Shown here: piece by piece, positions 9,327 to 17,253 of the stretch | Layout: each line of letters opens with the position of its first letter | How positions within the stretch are numbered: position 1 is the first letter of the stretch | Assembly (NCBI GenBank): GCA_002710685.1 | Contig: PALD01000071.1 | Coordinates: 248,001 to 312,000, forward strand | Reading direction: 5' to 3' | DNA length: 64,000 nucleotides | Origin: Cytophagaceae bacterium | GTDB lineage: Bacteria > Bacteroidota > Bacteroidia > Flavobacteriales > Flavobacteriaceae | The notes under the pieces: model-generated | The model's input: the letters and a program-made list of their open reading frames with translations, nothing else | Told to the model about the DNA's origin: nothing | Databases searched by the model: none | Program-made: the position numbers and the translations under genes

Positions 9327-10526
9327 CTAGACCCTTACATGCCCATCGCCATATACATAATATTTATTGGTCACTAACTGTTTTAATCCCAGTGGGCCCC
9401 TATGGTGCAGCTTGTCAGTACTTATGGCAAGTTCAGCCCCCACGCCCATCTGGCCACCATCAGTAAAGCGGGTGGATGCGTTGTGATATACAGCGGCGCT
9501 ATCTACAAGTTCCATAAAACGGTGCGCAACATCTTCATCTTCAGTTATTATCGAGGCACTATGGCCACCGCTATAGGTGTTGATACGTTCTACCGCATCA
9601 TCAATTCCGGTGGTTGTGTCAATCAATATTTTAAGGGCTAAAAATTCTTCATACCAGGTGTCTTTAGATGGTATTTCCTTGGCTTCCGCCAAAAGGGGTT
9701 TTACTTTGGCCCCAGCCAAAATATCCACATCCCTTGATCTTAGCACCTCTCCCAGTTCTTTGACCTTAGTTTCAAACTGTGGTAGGTTTTCATCAATCAA
9801 CACCTTGTCCAGCGCATTGCAACCTGATATTTTGTCTGTCTTTGCGTTGATGATTACTTCCACCGCTTTTTTCCAATCGGCATTTTTATGTACATATAAA
9901 AAATTGTTGCCGCGGCCGCTAATCAATACGGCACACTTGGCATGTTGCTTTACAAATTCTATCAAGCGTTCACCGCCACGGGGAACAATTAAATCTAGCG
10001 GTTGCCCGGGATTTTTAAGAAATTCCTGTGTTTCTTCCCGGTTAAGCTCCAGCATGGTGATCCAGTCGTTATCCAGACCATTTTCGGCAAGGGCTTCATG
10101 CCAGCATTGCACCAGGACCTTATTGCTGTTATACGCTTCTTTGCCGCCTTTGAGCAGGATTTTGTTATTTGCTTTAAAGGCAAGTACTGCTGCCTCGATG
10201 GTGACATCTGGGCGGCTCTCATATATGATCATGATGGTGCCAAATGGGGCTGTCCTGTTCACGATGTTTAGGCCACTGTCAAGGGTATCGTTTGATATTT
10301 CCCTGTTTACCGGGTCAACTTGCTCCTTCACCTCTTTGATGGCGCGTATCATGTCATCCACTTTTGCATCGTTTACGACCAGCCTGTCGTAAAGGGCCTG
10401 GTCATCGCGGTTAAAGGCGTCCAGGTCTTTTTTATTGGCATCAATGATGGTGTTGCGCTGGGCATCAATGATTTTCATCATTGAATTGAGCACGTTGTCT
10501 TTTTTGTTTTTATCTAAAATCTGCAT
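9327..10526 (-). CDS. proA: Glutamate-5-semialdehyde dehydrogenase (gamma-glutamyl phosphate reductase)
   Basis: A 399-residue aldehyde-dehydrogenase-superfamily enzyme that reduces gamma-glutamyl phosphate with NADPH in the second step of proline synthesis. Motifs: FGTIMIIYESRPDVT, ALILK-type lysine region (NNKILLKGGKEA), IVPRGG and the catalytic cysteine in SGCNALDK, with STRFTDG and GLGAE-like MGVGAELAIST near the end. Last gene of the proCBA operon, starting 10 bases after proB stops. A palindrome copy at 9679-9692 lies within the gene. Confidence 0.96.
   Translation of the reverse strand: MQILDKNKKDNVLNSMMKIIDAQRNTIIDANKKDLDAFNRDDQALYDRLVVNDAKVDDMIRAIKEVKEQVDPVNREISNDTLDSGLNIVNRTAPFGTIMIIYESRPDVTIEAAVLAFKANNKILLKGGKEAYNSNKVLVQCWHEALAENGLDNDWITMLELNREETQEFLKNPGQPLDLIVPRGGERLIEFVKQHAKCAVLISGRGNNFLYVHKNADWKKAVEVIINAKTDKISGCNALDKVLIDENLPQFETKVKELGEVLRSRDVDILAGAKVKPLLAEAKEIPSKDTWYEEFLALKILIDTTTGIDDAVERINTYSGGHSASIITEDEDVAHRFMELVDSAAVYHNASTRFTDGGQMGVGAELAISTDKLHHRGPLGLKQLVTNKYYVYGDGHVRV
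9679..9692. repeat. Dispersed palindrome inside proA
   Basis: TTGGC-TTCC-GCCAA, perfect 5-base arms; on the coding strand it encodes LAEAK. Confidence 0.65.
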
Positions 10527-10536
10527 TCTTGTCTTT

Positions 10537-11319
10537 TTAAACTTTAAATTTTGTTCCTATTTTTCTTCCGTCCAAAATGTCTATGATGACATTTTTCTTC
10601 TTTCCATTTGCTATATAAGTGGTGATGTTTTTTTTGGCGGAAGCCTTAGCAATCTTCAGTTTGCTCTTCATGCCACCACGGCCTTCACCTTCAGCTTTTG
10701 AACTTTCCTGTACATATTGTTCAACGGCTTCTTCTGGGTGTACCTCGTTCAACTTTTCTGAATCATCGTCATCAGGGTGGCCGGTGAACAGGCCATCAGT
10801 ATCCGTAAGTAAAATGAGGGTGTCTGCCTGGGTCAGTTCAGCCACAAGACTGGCCAGCTCGTCATTGTCAGAAAACATGGACATGGTCAATGATACGGCG
10901 TCATCTTCATTTGCAATGGGTACGATACCCTCCGAAATCAGCCCCTCATAGCACTTGATCATGTTTTCACGGTATTTACCGGGGGCAAAATCCCTTTTGG
11001 TGGCAAGTACCTGTGCACAGCGCATACCGTAATTGTTGAAAAGGCTATAGTAGTGCCTCATCATACGGGGCTGCCCCACTGAAGAAAAAATCTGCCTCCT
11101 TATGGAAGGATCTTGTTGAGCCGCATCTCCCAGTATCTCCTTACCGGCAATGGCTGAACCAGACGAAACCAAAATGGGCATGATGCCTCTCTCATAGATT
11201 TCGGCGATTTGCCTTACCAGTTCTTGAAGTACGGGTCCCACGATTCTGTTGTCCCTGTTGGTCATCACATTGGTTCCCACCTTTATGACAACACGGGGTG
11301 TTTGTTTTTCAAAATTCAT
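10537..11319 (-). CDS. proB: Glutamate 5-kinase, short form without PUA domain
   Basis: A 260-residue amino-acid kinase phosphorylating glutamate at the gamma-carboxyl, the first committed step of proline synthesis. VVIKVGTNVMT is the N-terminal nucleotide site, LVSSGSAIAGK the glycine-rich loop, NEDDAVS the glutamate-binding region and LLTDTDGLFTG the ATP-binding segment; GGMKSKLKIAKAS matches the conserved GTGGM-type lysine region. The C-terminal PUA domain of the ~370-residue enterobacterial enzyme is absent. Its ATG overlaps the proC stop by 4 bases, so translation is probably coupled. Confidence 0.95.
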   Translation of the reverse strand: MNFEKQTPRVVIKVGTNVMTNRDNRIVGPVLQELVRQIAEIYERGIMPILVSSGSAIAGKEILGDAAQQDPSIRRQIFSSVGQPRMMRHYYSLFNNYGMRCAQVLATKRDFAPGKYRENMIKCYEGLISEGIVPIANEDDAVSLTMSMFSDNDELASLVAELTQADTLILLTDTDGLFTGHPDDDDSEKLNEVHPEEAVEQYVQESSKAEGEGRGGMKSKLKIAKASAKKNITTYIANGKKKNVIIDILDGRKIGTKFKV

Positions 11320-12122
11320 GCTTCTTGTCCTAGTTCTGTTGCTCTGTCAAAAGCCGCATATGCAGCTTCCTTGATTAATTCTTTTACATTGTTGTCTTCC
11401 ATACTATCCAGTGCCGCCTGGGTAGTACCTCCCTTTGATGCCACACGGTCCATCCACGTTTGTGGTGATAGGTCTGACTCATTAAAGAGTTTTACTGCTC
11501 CTTCAAAGGTCTGGCTTACCAGTACACGCGAATCGTTTTTTGAGAAGCCCATCTTTAAGGCTGCCTCCATCATGGATTGCATGAAATAAAATATATATGC
11601 AGGTCCACTTCCCGAGATTCCCGTGGATTTATCAATAAAGTTTTCATCCTCCACGTGTATGGATTCGCCCGTGGTGTCAAGCAGGTTTCTTACCATGAGT
11701 AGCTCTACCCGGCTTACTTCTTTTGACTCGGTAAAGGAGGTCACGCCTTTTCCTACCTTTGCTGGTAGGTTGGGCATGGTCCTAACGACTTTGTTGATCC
11801 CCAGGCCGTTTTGAATACTTTCTATGGTGACGCCTGCCATGAGCGACACAAAGATTTGATCTGGGTTTACAAATGGCTTTATGTTTTCAAAAAGTTCATC
11901 TGCATGATACGGTTTTACCGCGATAAAGATGATGTCTGCCTTGGGCACACAATCATCGATAGTGTCATAAACATCAAATTGACCCATCTCTTCAAGAAGT
12001 TCAAGCTTCTCTGCGGACACGTCAAACAGCATCAATTTTCTTTTGTTGAGAAATGGTGATGCCGCCATTCCTTCTGCGTAGGTTAGGCCCATGTTACCGG
12101 CGCCCAGTACCAATACTTTCAT
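11316..12122 (-). CDS. proC: Pyrroline-5-carboxylate reductase
   Basis: A 268-residue enzyme for the last step of proline synthesis. Start set at the ATG at 12122, which begins MKVLVLGAGNMGLTYAEGM, the Rossmann NADP site; a longer frame upstream has no homologous look. MAGVTIESIQNGLG, VVRTMPNLPAKVGKG and the C-terminal dimerisation signature (GISGSGPAYIFYF, VASKGGTTQAAL) are all present. First gene of proC-proB-proA, an order in which all three proline steps share a transcript. Confidence 0.96.
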   Translation of the reverse strand: MKVLVLGAGNMGLTYAEGMAASPFLNKRKLMLFDVSAEKLELLEEMGQFDVYDTIDDCVPKADIIFIAVKPYHADELFENIKPFVNPDQIFVSLMAGVTIESIQNGLGINKVVRTMPNLPAKVGKGVTSFTESKEVSRVELLMVRNLLDTTGESIHVEDENFIDKSTGISGSGPAYIFYFMQSMMEAALKMGFSKNDSRVLVSQTFEGAVKLFNESDLSPQTWMDRVASKGGTTQAALDSMEDNNVKELIKEAAYAAFDRATELGQEA

Positions 12123-12306
12123 TTTTTGGTTTTTATGAATTAATAATTCATTTCTAATGGTGCAATGACCGTGCGAGGTTGCCAAAAAGGACATATCCCC
12201 TGGGATTAGGGGGTTTTAATCGTTCTTAGGTCAATTAGTGCAGGGGCTGAGGCAATGATGCTAAAGATTTGTTAAAGAAAAATGGCCTGTATGCAGATAT
12301 GGCGCA

Positions 12307-12317
12307 TTTCGCCGAAA
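12307..12317. repeat. Short copy of the dispersed palindrome
   Basis: TTTCGCCGAAA in the 278-base gap between proC and pnp. Apart from this and the pnp terminator I see nothing in that gap. Confidence 0.4.
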
Positions 12318-12349
12318 AGGCATAAATAGCTGTAAGTATGGCAGTAAAT

Positions 12350-12377
12350 AAAAAAAGCGCCCCGAGGAGCGCCTTTT
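12350..12377 (-). terminator. pnp terminator
   Basis: On the minus strand a stem GGCGCTCC / GGGGCGC (one wobble) with a 2-base loop is followed by a T run (plus-strand stem 12357-12373). Confidence 0.85.
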
Positions 12378-12400
12378 CTAAAAAAAATTATATTCAATGA

Positions 12401-14650
12401 TCAATCATCATTTCTCCTGTCGCGGCTTCCGCGGTTGTCACGGTTTCCACCTCGGTTATCGCGGTTTCCGCCACGGTTTCCGCCACGCCTGTCATCGTTG
12501 CTGCGTGGGGGGCGCTCCTTGTAACCTTCGGGTTTGGTTAGCAAGGCTTTGCGAGATACCTTTTCCTTCTTGGTTCTTGGGTCAAGCCCAAAATATTTCA
12601 CGTCAAGTGTATCTCCAAGGTTGAGGACATCGGTTACGTTGTCAGTACGTTCCCAGGCCAGCTCAGACACGTGAAGCAGTACTTCGTTACCTGGAGCATC
12701 AAGGTATTCGACCACGGCACCAAAATCAAGCACCTTGATTACCTTGACTTCATAAACACTTCCTACCACGGGCTTGAACATCAACGCATCGATTTTTGCC
12801 AGTACGGCGTCGATACCATCTTGATCAGTACCCAGGATCTCAACGATACCCTCTTCAGTAACTGGGTCTTCATTGATGACTATGGTTGTTTTGGTTGTTT
12901 TTTGAAGTTCTTGGATAACCTCTCCACCTTTGCCTATAAGGGCACCTATGTATTCATTGGGTATGATACGGGTAACCATCTTGGGAGCGTGTGGCTTAAC
13001 CTCTTCTCTAGGCTCTGCGATAGTGTCAGTAAGATGTTTAAGGATGTGCATCCTGCCATCGTGTGCCTGCATTAAGGCCTTGGTCAGGATTTCATAAGAA
13101 AGGCCCTTGACCTTGATGTCCATTTGGCAAGCGGTGATACCATCTTCAGTACCGGTAACTTTAAAGTCCATGTCACCCAGGTGGTCTTCATCACCCAAAA
13201 TGTCAGAAAGCACTGCAAATTTTCCGGTTTCGGTGTCAGTGATCAATCCCATTGCAATACCTGAAACAGGTTTTTTAAGTTGCACACCGGCATCCATAAG
13301 CGCCATGGTGCCTGCACAGACGGTTGCCATAGAAGAAGAACCGTTAGATTCCAACACCTCCGAAACAACGCGCACGGTATATGGGCAATCTTCTGGAACC
13401 ATTTTTTTCAATGCACGTTGTGCAAGGTTACCGTGACCTACTTCCCTGCGCGAAGTACCTCTAATGGGTCTTGCTTCTCCCGTTGAAAAAGGAGGGAAGT
13501 TATAGTGTAGGTAAAAACGCTCTTCACCTTCAAAAGAGGGCATATCGATAATGTTTGCATCCCTTGAGGTCCCTAAGGTGACCGTGGCTAAAGCCTGGGT
13601 CTCGCCCCTCGTGAAAATTGAAGAACCATGAACTGAAGGAAGGTAGTCAATCTCACACCAGATGGGGCGTATGTCTGTGGTTTTCCTACCATCAAGACGA
13701 AGGCCTTCATCAAGGGTAAGGTTTCTTACGGCTTCTTTTTCAGCCTTGTGGTAATATCTAGAAATCAAGTCTCCATATTCCTCAAGTTCCTCTTCGGTAA
13801 AGGTAGCTTTGATTTCTTCCTTGATGTTTGAGAATGCCTCGCTTCTTTCTTTTTTAGAAGAACCGGCCTTTGCCACTTGATAAACCTTTTCATAGGCCAT
13901 CTCGTGGATTTTCTTGGCTAGGGTTTCGTCAGAACTTTCAGGCTCGTACTCCCTTACTTCTTTTTTGCCGAAGGCTTCAGCAAGTTTTATCTGTGCCTCA
14001 CACTGCAATTTGATAGCGTCATGGGCAAATTTGATGGCCTCGACCATCTCTTCTTCTGAGATTTCGCTCATCTCACCTTCCACCATCATCACAGAATCTG
14101 CCGATGCACCGATTACCATATCAATGTCAGAAGCCTCAAGCTGCTCAAAAGTGGGATTGATGATAAATTGACCATCTACACGACCCACGCGTACTTCAGA
14201 AATTGCACATTCAAAAGGAAGGTCAGACAACTGTATCGCTGCAGATGCGGCAAGACCTGCCATGGCATCTGGCATAACCTCCTCGTCGTGTGACATCAAC
14301 TGGATCATTACCTGTGTCTCGGCATGATAATCTTTGGGAAAAAGTGGGCGCAGTACACGGTCTACAAGACGCATGGTCAATACCTCGCCATCACTGGGGC
14401 GGGCTTCTCTTTTAAAGAAACCACCAGGGTAGCGGCCTGCAGCAGCAAATTTTTCACGATAGTCTACCGTTAACGGAAGAAAATCAACGTCACTTTGCTT
14501 ATAGTTGGAAACTACTGTACAGAGCAACATGCATTTACCGGACTGTACCACAACAGAACCATGTGCCTGCTTGGCCAGTTTGCCGGTTTCGATGGAGATT
14601 TCTCTACCATCACCAAGGTCTATGACCTCTTTGAAAGTTTGTGGAATCAT
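12401..14650 (-). CDS. pnp: Polyribonucleotide nucleotidyltransferase with RGG-rich tail
   Basis: PNPase degrades RNA 3' to 5' using phosphate. I prefer the ATG at 14650 ([20 protein letters not shown]) because related proteins begin there; an ATG at 14674 would add 8 residues. Two RNase PH domains are visible ([20 protein letters not shown] in the first; [18 protein letters not shown] in the second), then KH ([16 protein letters not shown]) and S1 ([19 protein letters not shown]). The last ~30 residues are a low-complexity tail of GGNRDNRGG-type repeats, resembling the RGG tails of RNA-binding proteins and DEAD-box helicases. rpsO lies upstream on the same strand, the order reversed from the common rpsO-pnp operon being kept here (rpsO then pnp). 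Confidence 0.96.
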   Translation of the reverse strand: MIPQTFKEVIDLGDGREISIETGKLAKQAHGSVVVQSGKCMLLCTVVSNYKQSDVDFLPLTVDYREKFAAAGRYPGGFFKREARPSDGEVLTMRLVDRVLRPLFPKDYHAETQVMIQLMSHDEEVMPDAMAGLAASAAIQLSDLPFECAISEVRVGRVDGQFIINPTFEQLEASDIDMVIGASADSVMMVEGEMSEISEEEMVEAIKFAHDAIKLQCEAQIKLAEAFGKKEVREYEPESSDETLAKKIHEMAYEKVYQVAKAGSSKKERSEAFSNIKEEIKATFTEEELEEYGDLISRYYHKAEKEAVRNLTLDEGLRLDGRKTTDIRPIWCEIDYLPSVHGSSIFTRGETQALATVTLGTSRDANIIDMPSFEGEERFYLHYNFPPFSTGEARPIRGTSRREVGHGNLAQRALKKMVPEDCPYTVRVVSEVLESNGSSSMATVCAGTMALMDAGVQLKKPVSGIAMGLITDTETGKFAVLSDILGDEDHLGDMDFKVTGTEDGITACQMDIKVKGLSYEILTKALMQAHDGRMHILKHLTDTIAEPREEVKPHAPKMVTRIIPNEYIGALIGKGGEVIQELQKTTKTTIVINEDPVTEEGIVEILGTDQDGIDAVLAKIDALMFKPVVGSVYEVKVIKVLDFGAVVEYLDAPGNEVLLHVSELAWERTDNVTDVLNLGDTLDVKYFGLDPRTKKEKVSRKALLTKPEGYKERPPRSNDDRRGGNRGGNRDNRGGNRDNRGSRDRRNDD

Positions 14651-14816
14651 AATACGTTTTTCATCTTTTCCCATTAAATGGGAATGGTTAAATAAATGCC
14701 CCTAAAATATTGCTAGTAGAGGCCTGATGTGTTGTGTTGTGTGTTGTAGTGCCTAAACCAATGAAAAACCAAGGGTAGCTTTTGTGTCCTTGTGGAAGGA
14801 TGGGTTGTAAAAGAAC

Positions 14817-14839
14817 AAAAGGGGCAAAAATGCCCCTTT
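14817..14839 (-). terminator. rpsO terminator or attenuator before pnp
   Basis: Stem AAGGGGCA / TGCCCCTT with an A4 loop, T-rich on the minus-strand 3' side. It separates rpsO from pnp, so pnp may have its own promoter or depend on read-through. Confidence 0.8.
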
Positions 14840-14847
14840 ATAGAAAA

Positions 14848-15117
14848 TTATTTTCTTAAACCAAGTTCCTTAACTATCGCACGGTAACGGGTAATGTCCT
14901 TTTTAGTAAGATAGTCAAGAAGCGACCTGCGCTTTCCTACCAGCTTTACAAGTGAACGCTCCGTGTTAAAATCCTTGCGGTTTTTCTTAAGGTGCTCGGT
15001 CAAGTGGTTGATACGGTAGGTGAACAAAGCGATTTGTCCTTCAGCAGAACCTGTGTCGTTCTTGCTGTTACCGTGTTTTTCAAAAATTTCTTCTTTTGCT
15101 TCTTTAGTCAAATACAT
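14848..15117 (-). CDS. rpsO: 30S ribosomal protein S15
   Basis: An 89-residue protein of normal size. It binds the central domain of 16S rRNA and helps form the platform of the small subunit. The family signature is clear: MYLTKEAKEEIF, DTGSAEGQIALFTYRINHLTEHLK, LVGKRRSLLDYL and YRAIVKELGLRK. It precedes pnp on the same strand, the order seen in most bacteria, with a hairpin between them. Confidence 0.98.
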   Translation of the reverse strand: MYLTKEAKEEIFEKHGNSKNDTGSAEGQIALFTYRINHLTEHLKKNRKDFNTERSLVKLVGKRRSLLDYLTKKDITRYRAIVKELGLRK

Positions 15118-15214
15118 GCCAATATTCTTTAAATGATTTTTATGTACTAAACGGTTTATCCGTTTGAGGGCGCAAAGATAATCAAATTATCATTATGCAA
15201 AACCTCTAGTTCAA

Positions 15215-16075
15215 TTAATTGCGTATGGGTTCATTCAATATAAGGTCCAGGTACAGGTTTACCTTTTTCTTGAGTTCTTTACGGTGAACGATAAAATCAA
15301 TGAAACCATGTTCTTTGAGAAACTCTGAAGTTTGAAAACCATCAGGTAGTTCCTGTCCCGTGGTGTCGCGCACCACGCGAGGGCCTGCAAAACCTATCAA
15401 TGCGCCCGGCTCTGCAATGTTGATGTCGCCCAGCATGGCAAAAGATGCCGTGGTACCTCCTGTTGTAGGGTCTGTACAAAGGGAGATGTACGGTATTTTG
15501 GCTTCTGCCAATTGCGCCAATTTTGCCGAGGTTTTTGCCAATTGCATGAGTGAAAGGGCTGCTTCCATCATCCTTGCGCCACCAGATTTTGAAATAATCA
15601 TAAGGGGCACTTTGTTTTTCAATGAGTAGTCAGCAGCACGGGCTATCTTCTCACCCACCACAGAACCCATGGAGCCACCTATGAACTTAAAGTCCATCGC
15701 GGCGACAACAAGGTCTTTGCCCATGCTTTTTCCCACGGCGGTGCGTACTGCATCTTTAAGGCCTGTCTTGTCCTCAGCTTCCTTGAGCCTGTCAACATAC
15801 TTCTTGTTGTCCTGAAAATTCAACGGGTCTTTTGAGCTTAGGTTTTTGTCCAGCTCCTTGAACTTGCCCTCGTCAAAAAGGATGTCAAAATATTCCTTGC
15901 TACCTATGCGTACGTGATAATCATCTTCTGGACTTACGTAGAAGTTGCGTTCCAGTTCGTCAGCATCGATGATCTTGCCCGTGGGCGATTTGTACCAGAG
16001 TCCCTTGGGGACGTCCTTTTTGTTCTCGGTGGCAGTCTGTATGCCCTTTTCCTTTCGTTTAAACCAAGCAGCCAT
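15215..16075 (-). CDS. accD: Acetyl-CoA carboxylase carboxyltransferase beta subunit lacking zinc cysteines
   Basis: A 286-residue subunit that, with AccA, transfers the carboxyl group from biotin to acetyl-CoA to form malonyl-CoA for fatty acid synthesis. The crotonase-like core is intact ([54 protein letters not shown]). The N-terminal Cys4 zinc ribbon of the E. coli enzyme is replaced: [11 protein letters not shown]...[11 protein letters not shown] has Ser, Thr, Ser and Asp where the cysteines should be. I recall the same substitution in other flavobacterial AccD proteins, so it is probably lineage-wide. Confidence 0.95.
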   Translation of the reverse strand: MAAWFKRKEKGIQTATENKKDVPKGLWYKSPTGKIIDADELERNFYVSPEDDYHVRIGSKEYFDILFDEGKFKELDKNLSSKDPLNFQDNKKYVDRLKEAEDKTGLKDAVRTAVGKSMGKDLVVAAMDFKFIGGSMGSVVGEKIARAADYSLKNKVPLMIISKSGGARMMEAALSLMQLAKTSAKLAQLAEAKIPYISLCTDPTTGGTTASFAMLGDINIAEPGALIGFAGPRVVRDTTGQELPDGFQTSEFLKEHGFIDFIVHRKELKKKVNLYLDLILNEPIRN

Positions 16076-16112
16076 AAATAGGGGTTTGATTCAACCTTAA
16101 GCCATAAGGGGC

Positions 16113-17180
16113 TTAAAGTGTGTTTATGTTGTTTAGATCTTCAAAAGCCTTGGTAAGCCTCTTGATGAAGTTTTCTTCTCCTTTGCGCAACCATACACGT
16201 GGGTCATAGTATTTTTTATTAGGAGAATCATCACCGCTGGGGTTTCCTATTTGCCCTTGCAGGTAATCTGCATTTGCATCCATGTACATGCGCACACCCT
16301 CGGCATAGGCCCACTGCAGGTCTGTATCTATGTTCATCTTGATGACGCCATAGCCTATGGCCTCACGTATTTCTTCAACAGTAGAGCCACTGCCCCCGTG
16401 AAATACAAAGTCTATCTCGTTTTCTCCTACATTGTAATTCTTGGTCACGTAGTCTTGTGAGTTCCTGAGTATTTTTGGCGTAAGCTTAACATTACCGGGC
16501 TTGTAGACCCCGTGCACGTTACCAAAGGCGGCAGCGATGGTAAACTGGTCGCTTACTTCCTTAAGTTGCTCATATGCATATGCTACTTCTTCTGGCTGGG
16601 TGTAGAGTTTTGAATCATCCACATCTGTGTTGTCCACCCCATCTTCTTCACCACCTGTGATACCCAGCTCGATCTCTAGGGTCATGCCCATCTTGCTCAT
16701 GCGTTTTAGGTACTCCTTGCAAAGGGCGATGTTTTCTTCTAGCGGTTCTTCGCTAAGGTCAATCATGTGCGAACTGTACAATGAGTGGCCAAATTTTTTA
16801 TAATGTTCTTCACTGGCATCAAGAAGACCGTCTATCCAGGGAAGTAGTTTTTTTGCACAGTGGTCAGTATGCAGGATCACGGTAGCCCCATATGCTTTTG
16901 CAAGTTCATGCACGTGGAGGGCTCCGGCAACACCACCTTTAATGGCAGCTTGTTGACCTTCATTAGAGAGACCCTTGCCAGCGTTGAACTGGGCACCGCC
17001 ATTTGAAAATTGAACGATTACGGGACTGTTGAGCTTTGCGGCGGTTTCTATTACTGCGTTGGTTGTGGTAGAACCTATGACGTTACATGCAGGAATCGCA
17101 TAGCCGTTTTGCTTGGCATGGTTGAAGATTTCCTGTACTTCTCTTCCAGTAGCAACTCCTGGTTTTATGTTATGACCCAT
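16113..17180 (-). CDS. fbaA: Class II fructose-bisphosphate aldolase
   Basis: A 355-residue zinc-dependent aldolase cleaving fructose 1,6-bisphosphate to dihydroxyacetone phosphate and glyceraldehyde 3-phosphate. HTDHCAKKLLPWIDGLL carries the catalytic Asp and zinc His; HSLYSSHMIDLSEE, LEIELGITGGEEDGVDN (zinc Glu region), FGNVHGVY (zinc His) and FHGGSGS (third zinc His) match the type A subfamily, whose usual length is ~355. Lies just upstream of accD on the same strand (37-base gap). Confidence 0.97.
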   Translation of the reverse strand: MGHNIKPGVATGREVQEIFNHAKQNGYAIPACNVIGSTTTNAVIETAAKLNSPVIVQFSNGGAQFNAGKGLSNEGQQAAIKGGVAGALHVHELAKAYGATVILHTDHCAKKLLPWIDGLLDASEEHYKKFGHSLYSSHMIDLSEEPLEENIALCKEYLKRMSKMGMTLEIELGITGGEEDGVDNTDVDDSKLYTQPEEVAYAYEQLKEVSDQFTIAAAFGNVHGVYKPGNVKLTPKILRNSQDYVTKNYNVGENEIDFVFHGGSGSTVEEIREAIGYGVIKMNIDTDLQWAYAEGVRMYMDANADYLQGQIGNPSGDDSPNKKYYDPRVWLRKGEENFIKRLTKAFEDLNNINTL

Positions 17181-17253
17181 TTTTATGTTTGTTTAAAAAT
17201 TAAAGTGAGGGCGTAAAATTAAGAAATTATTATCCTTTTGAATCGCAAAATGA

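Noticed and set aside
9577-10392. Long antisense open frame (271 codons) over proA
   Set aside because: Serine/leucine-rich shadow of an intact, well-recognised gene; no protein features.
12420-12500. Short tandem DNA repeats suggestive of a repeat array or CRISPR
   Set aside because: They encode the Arg-Gly-Asn tail of PNPase in frame; no spacers or cas genes.
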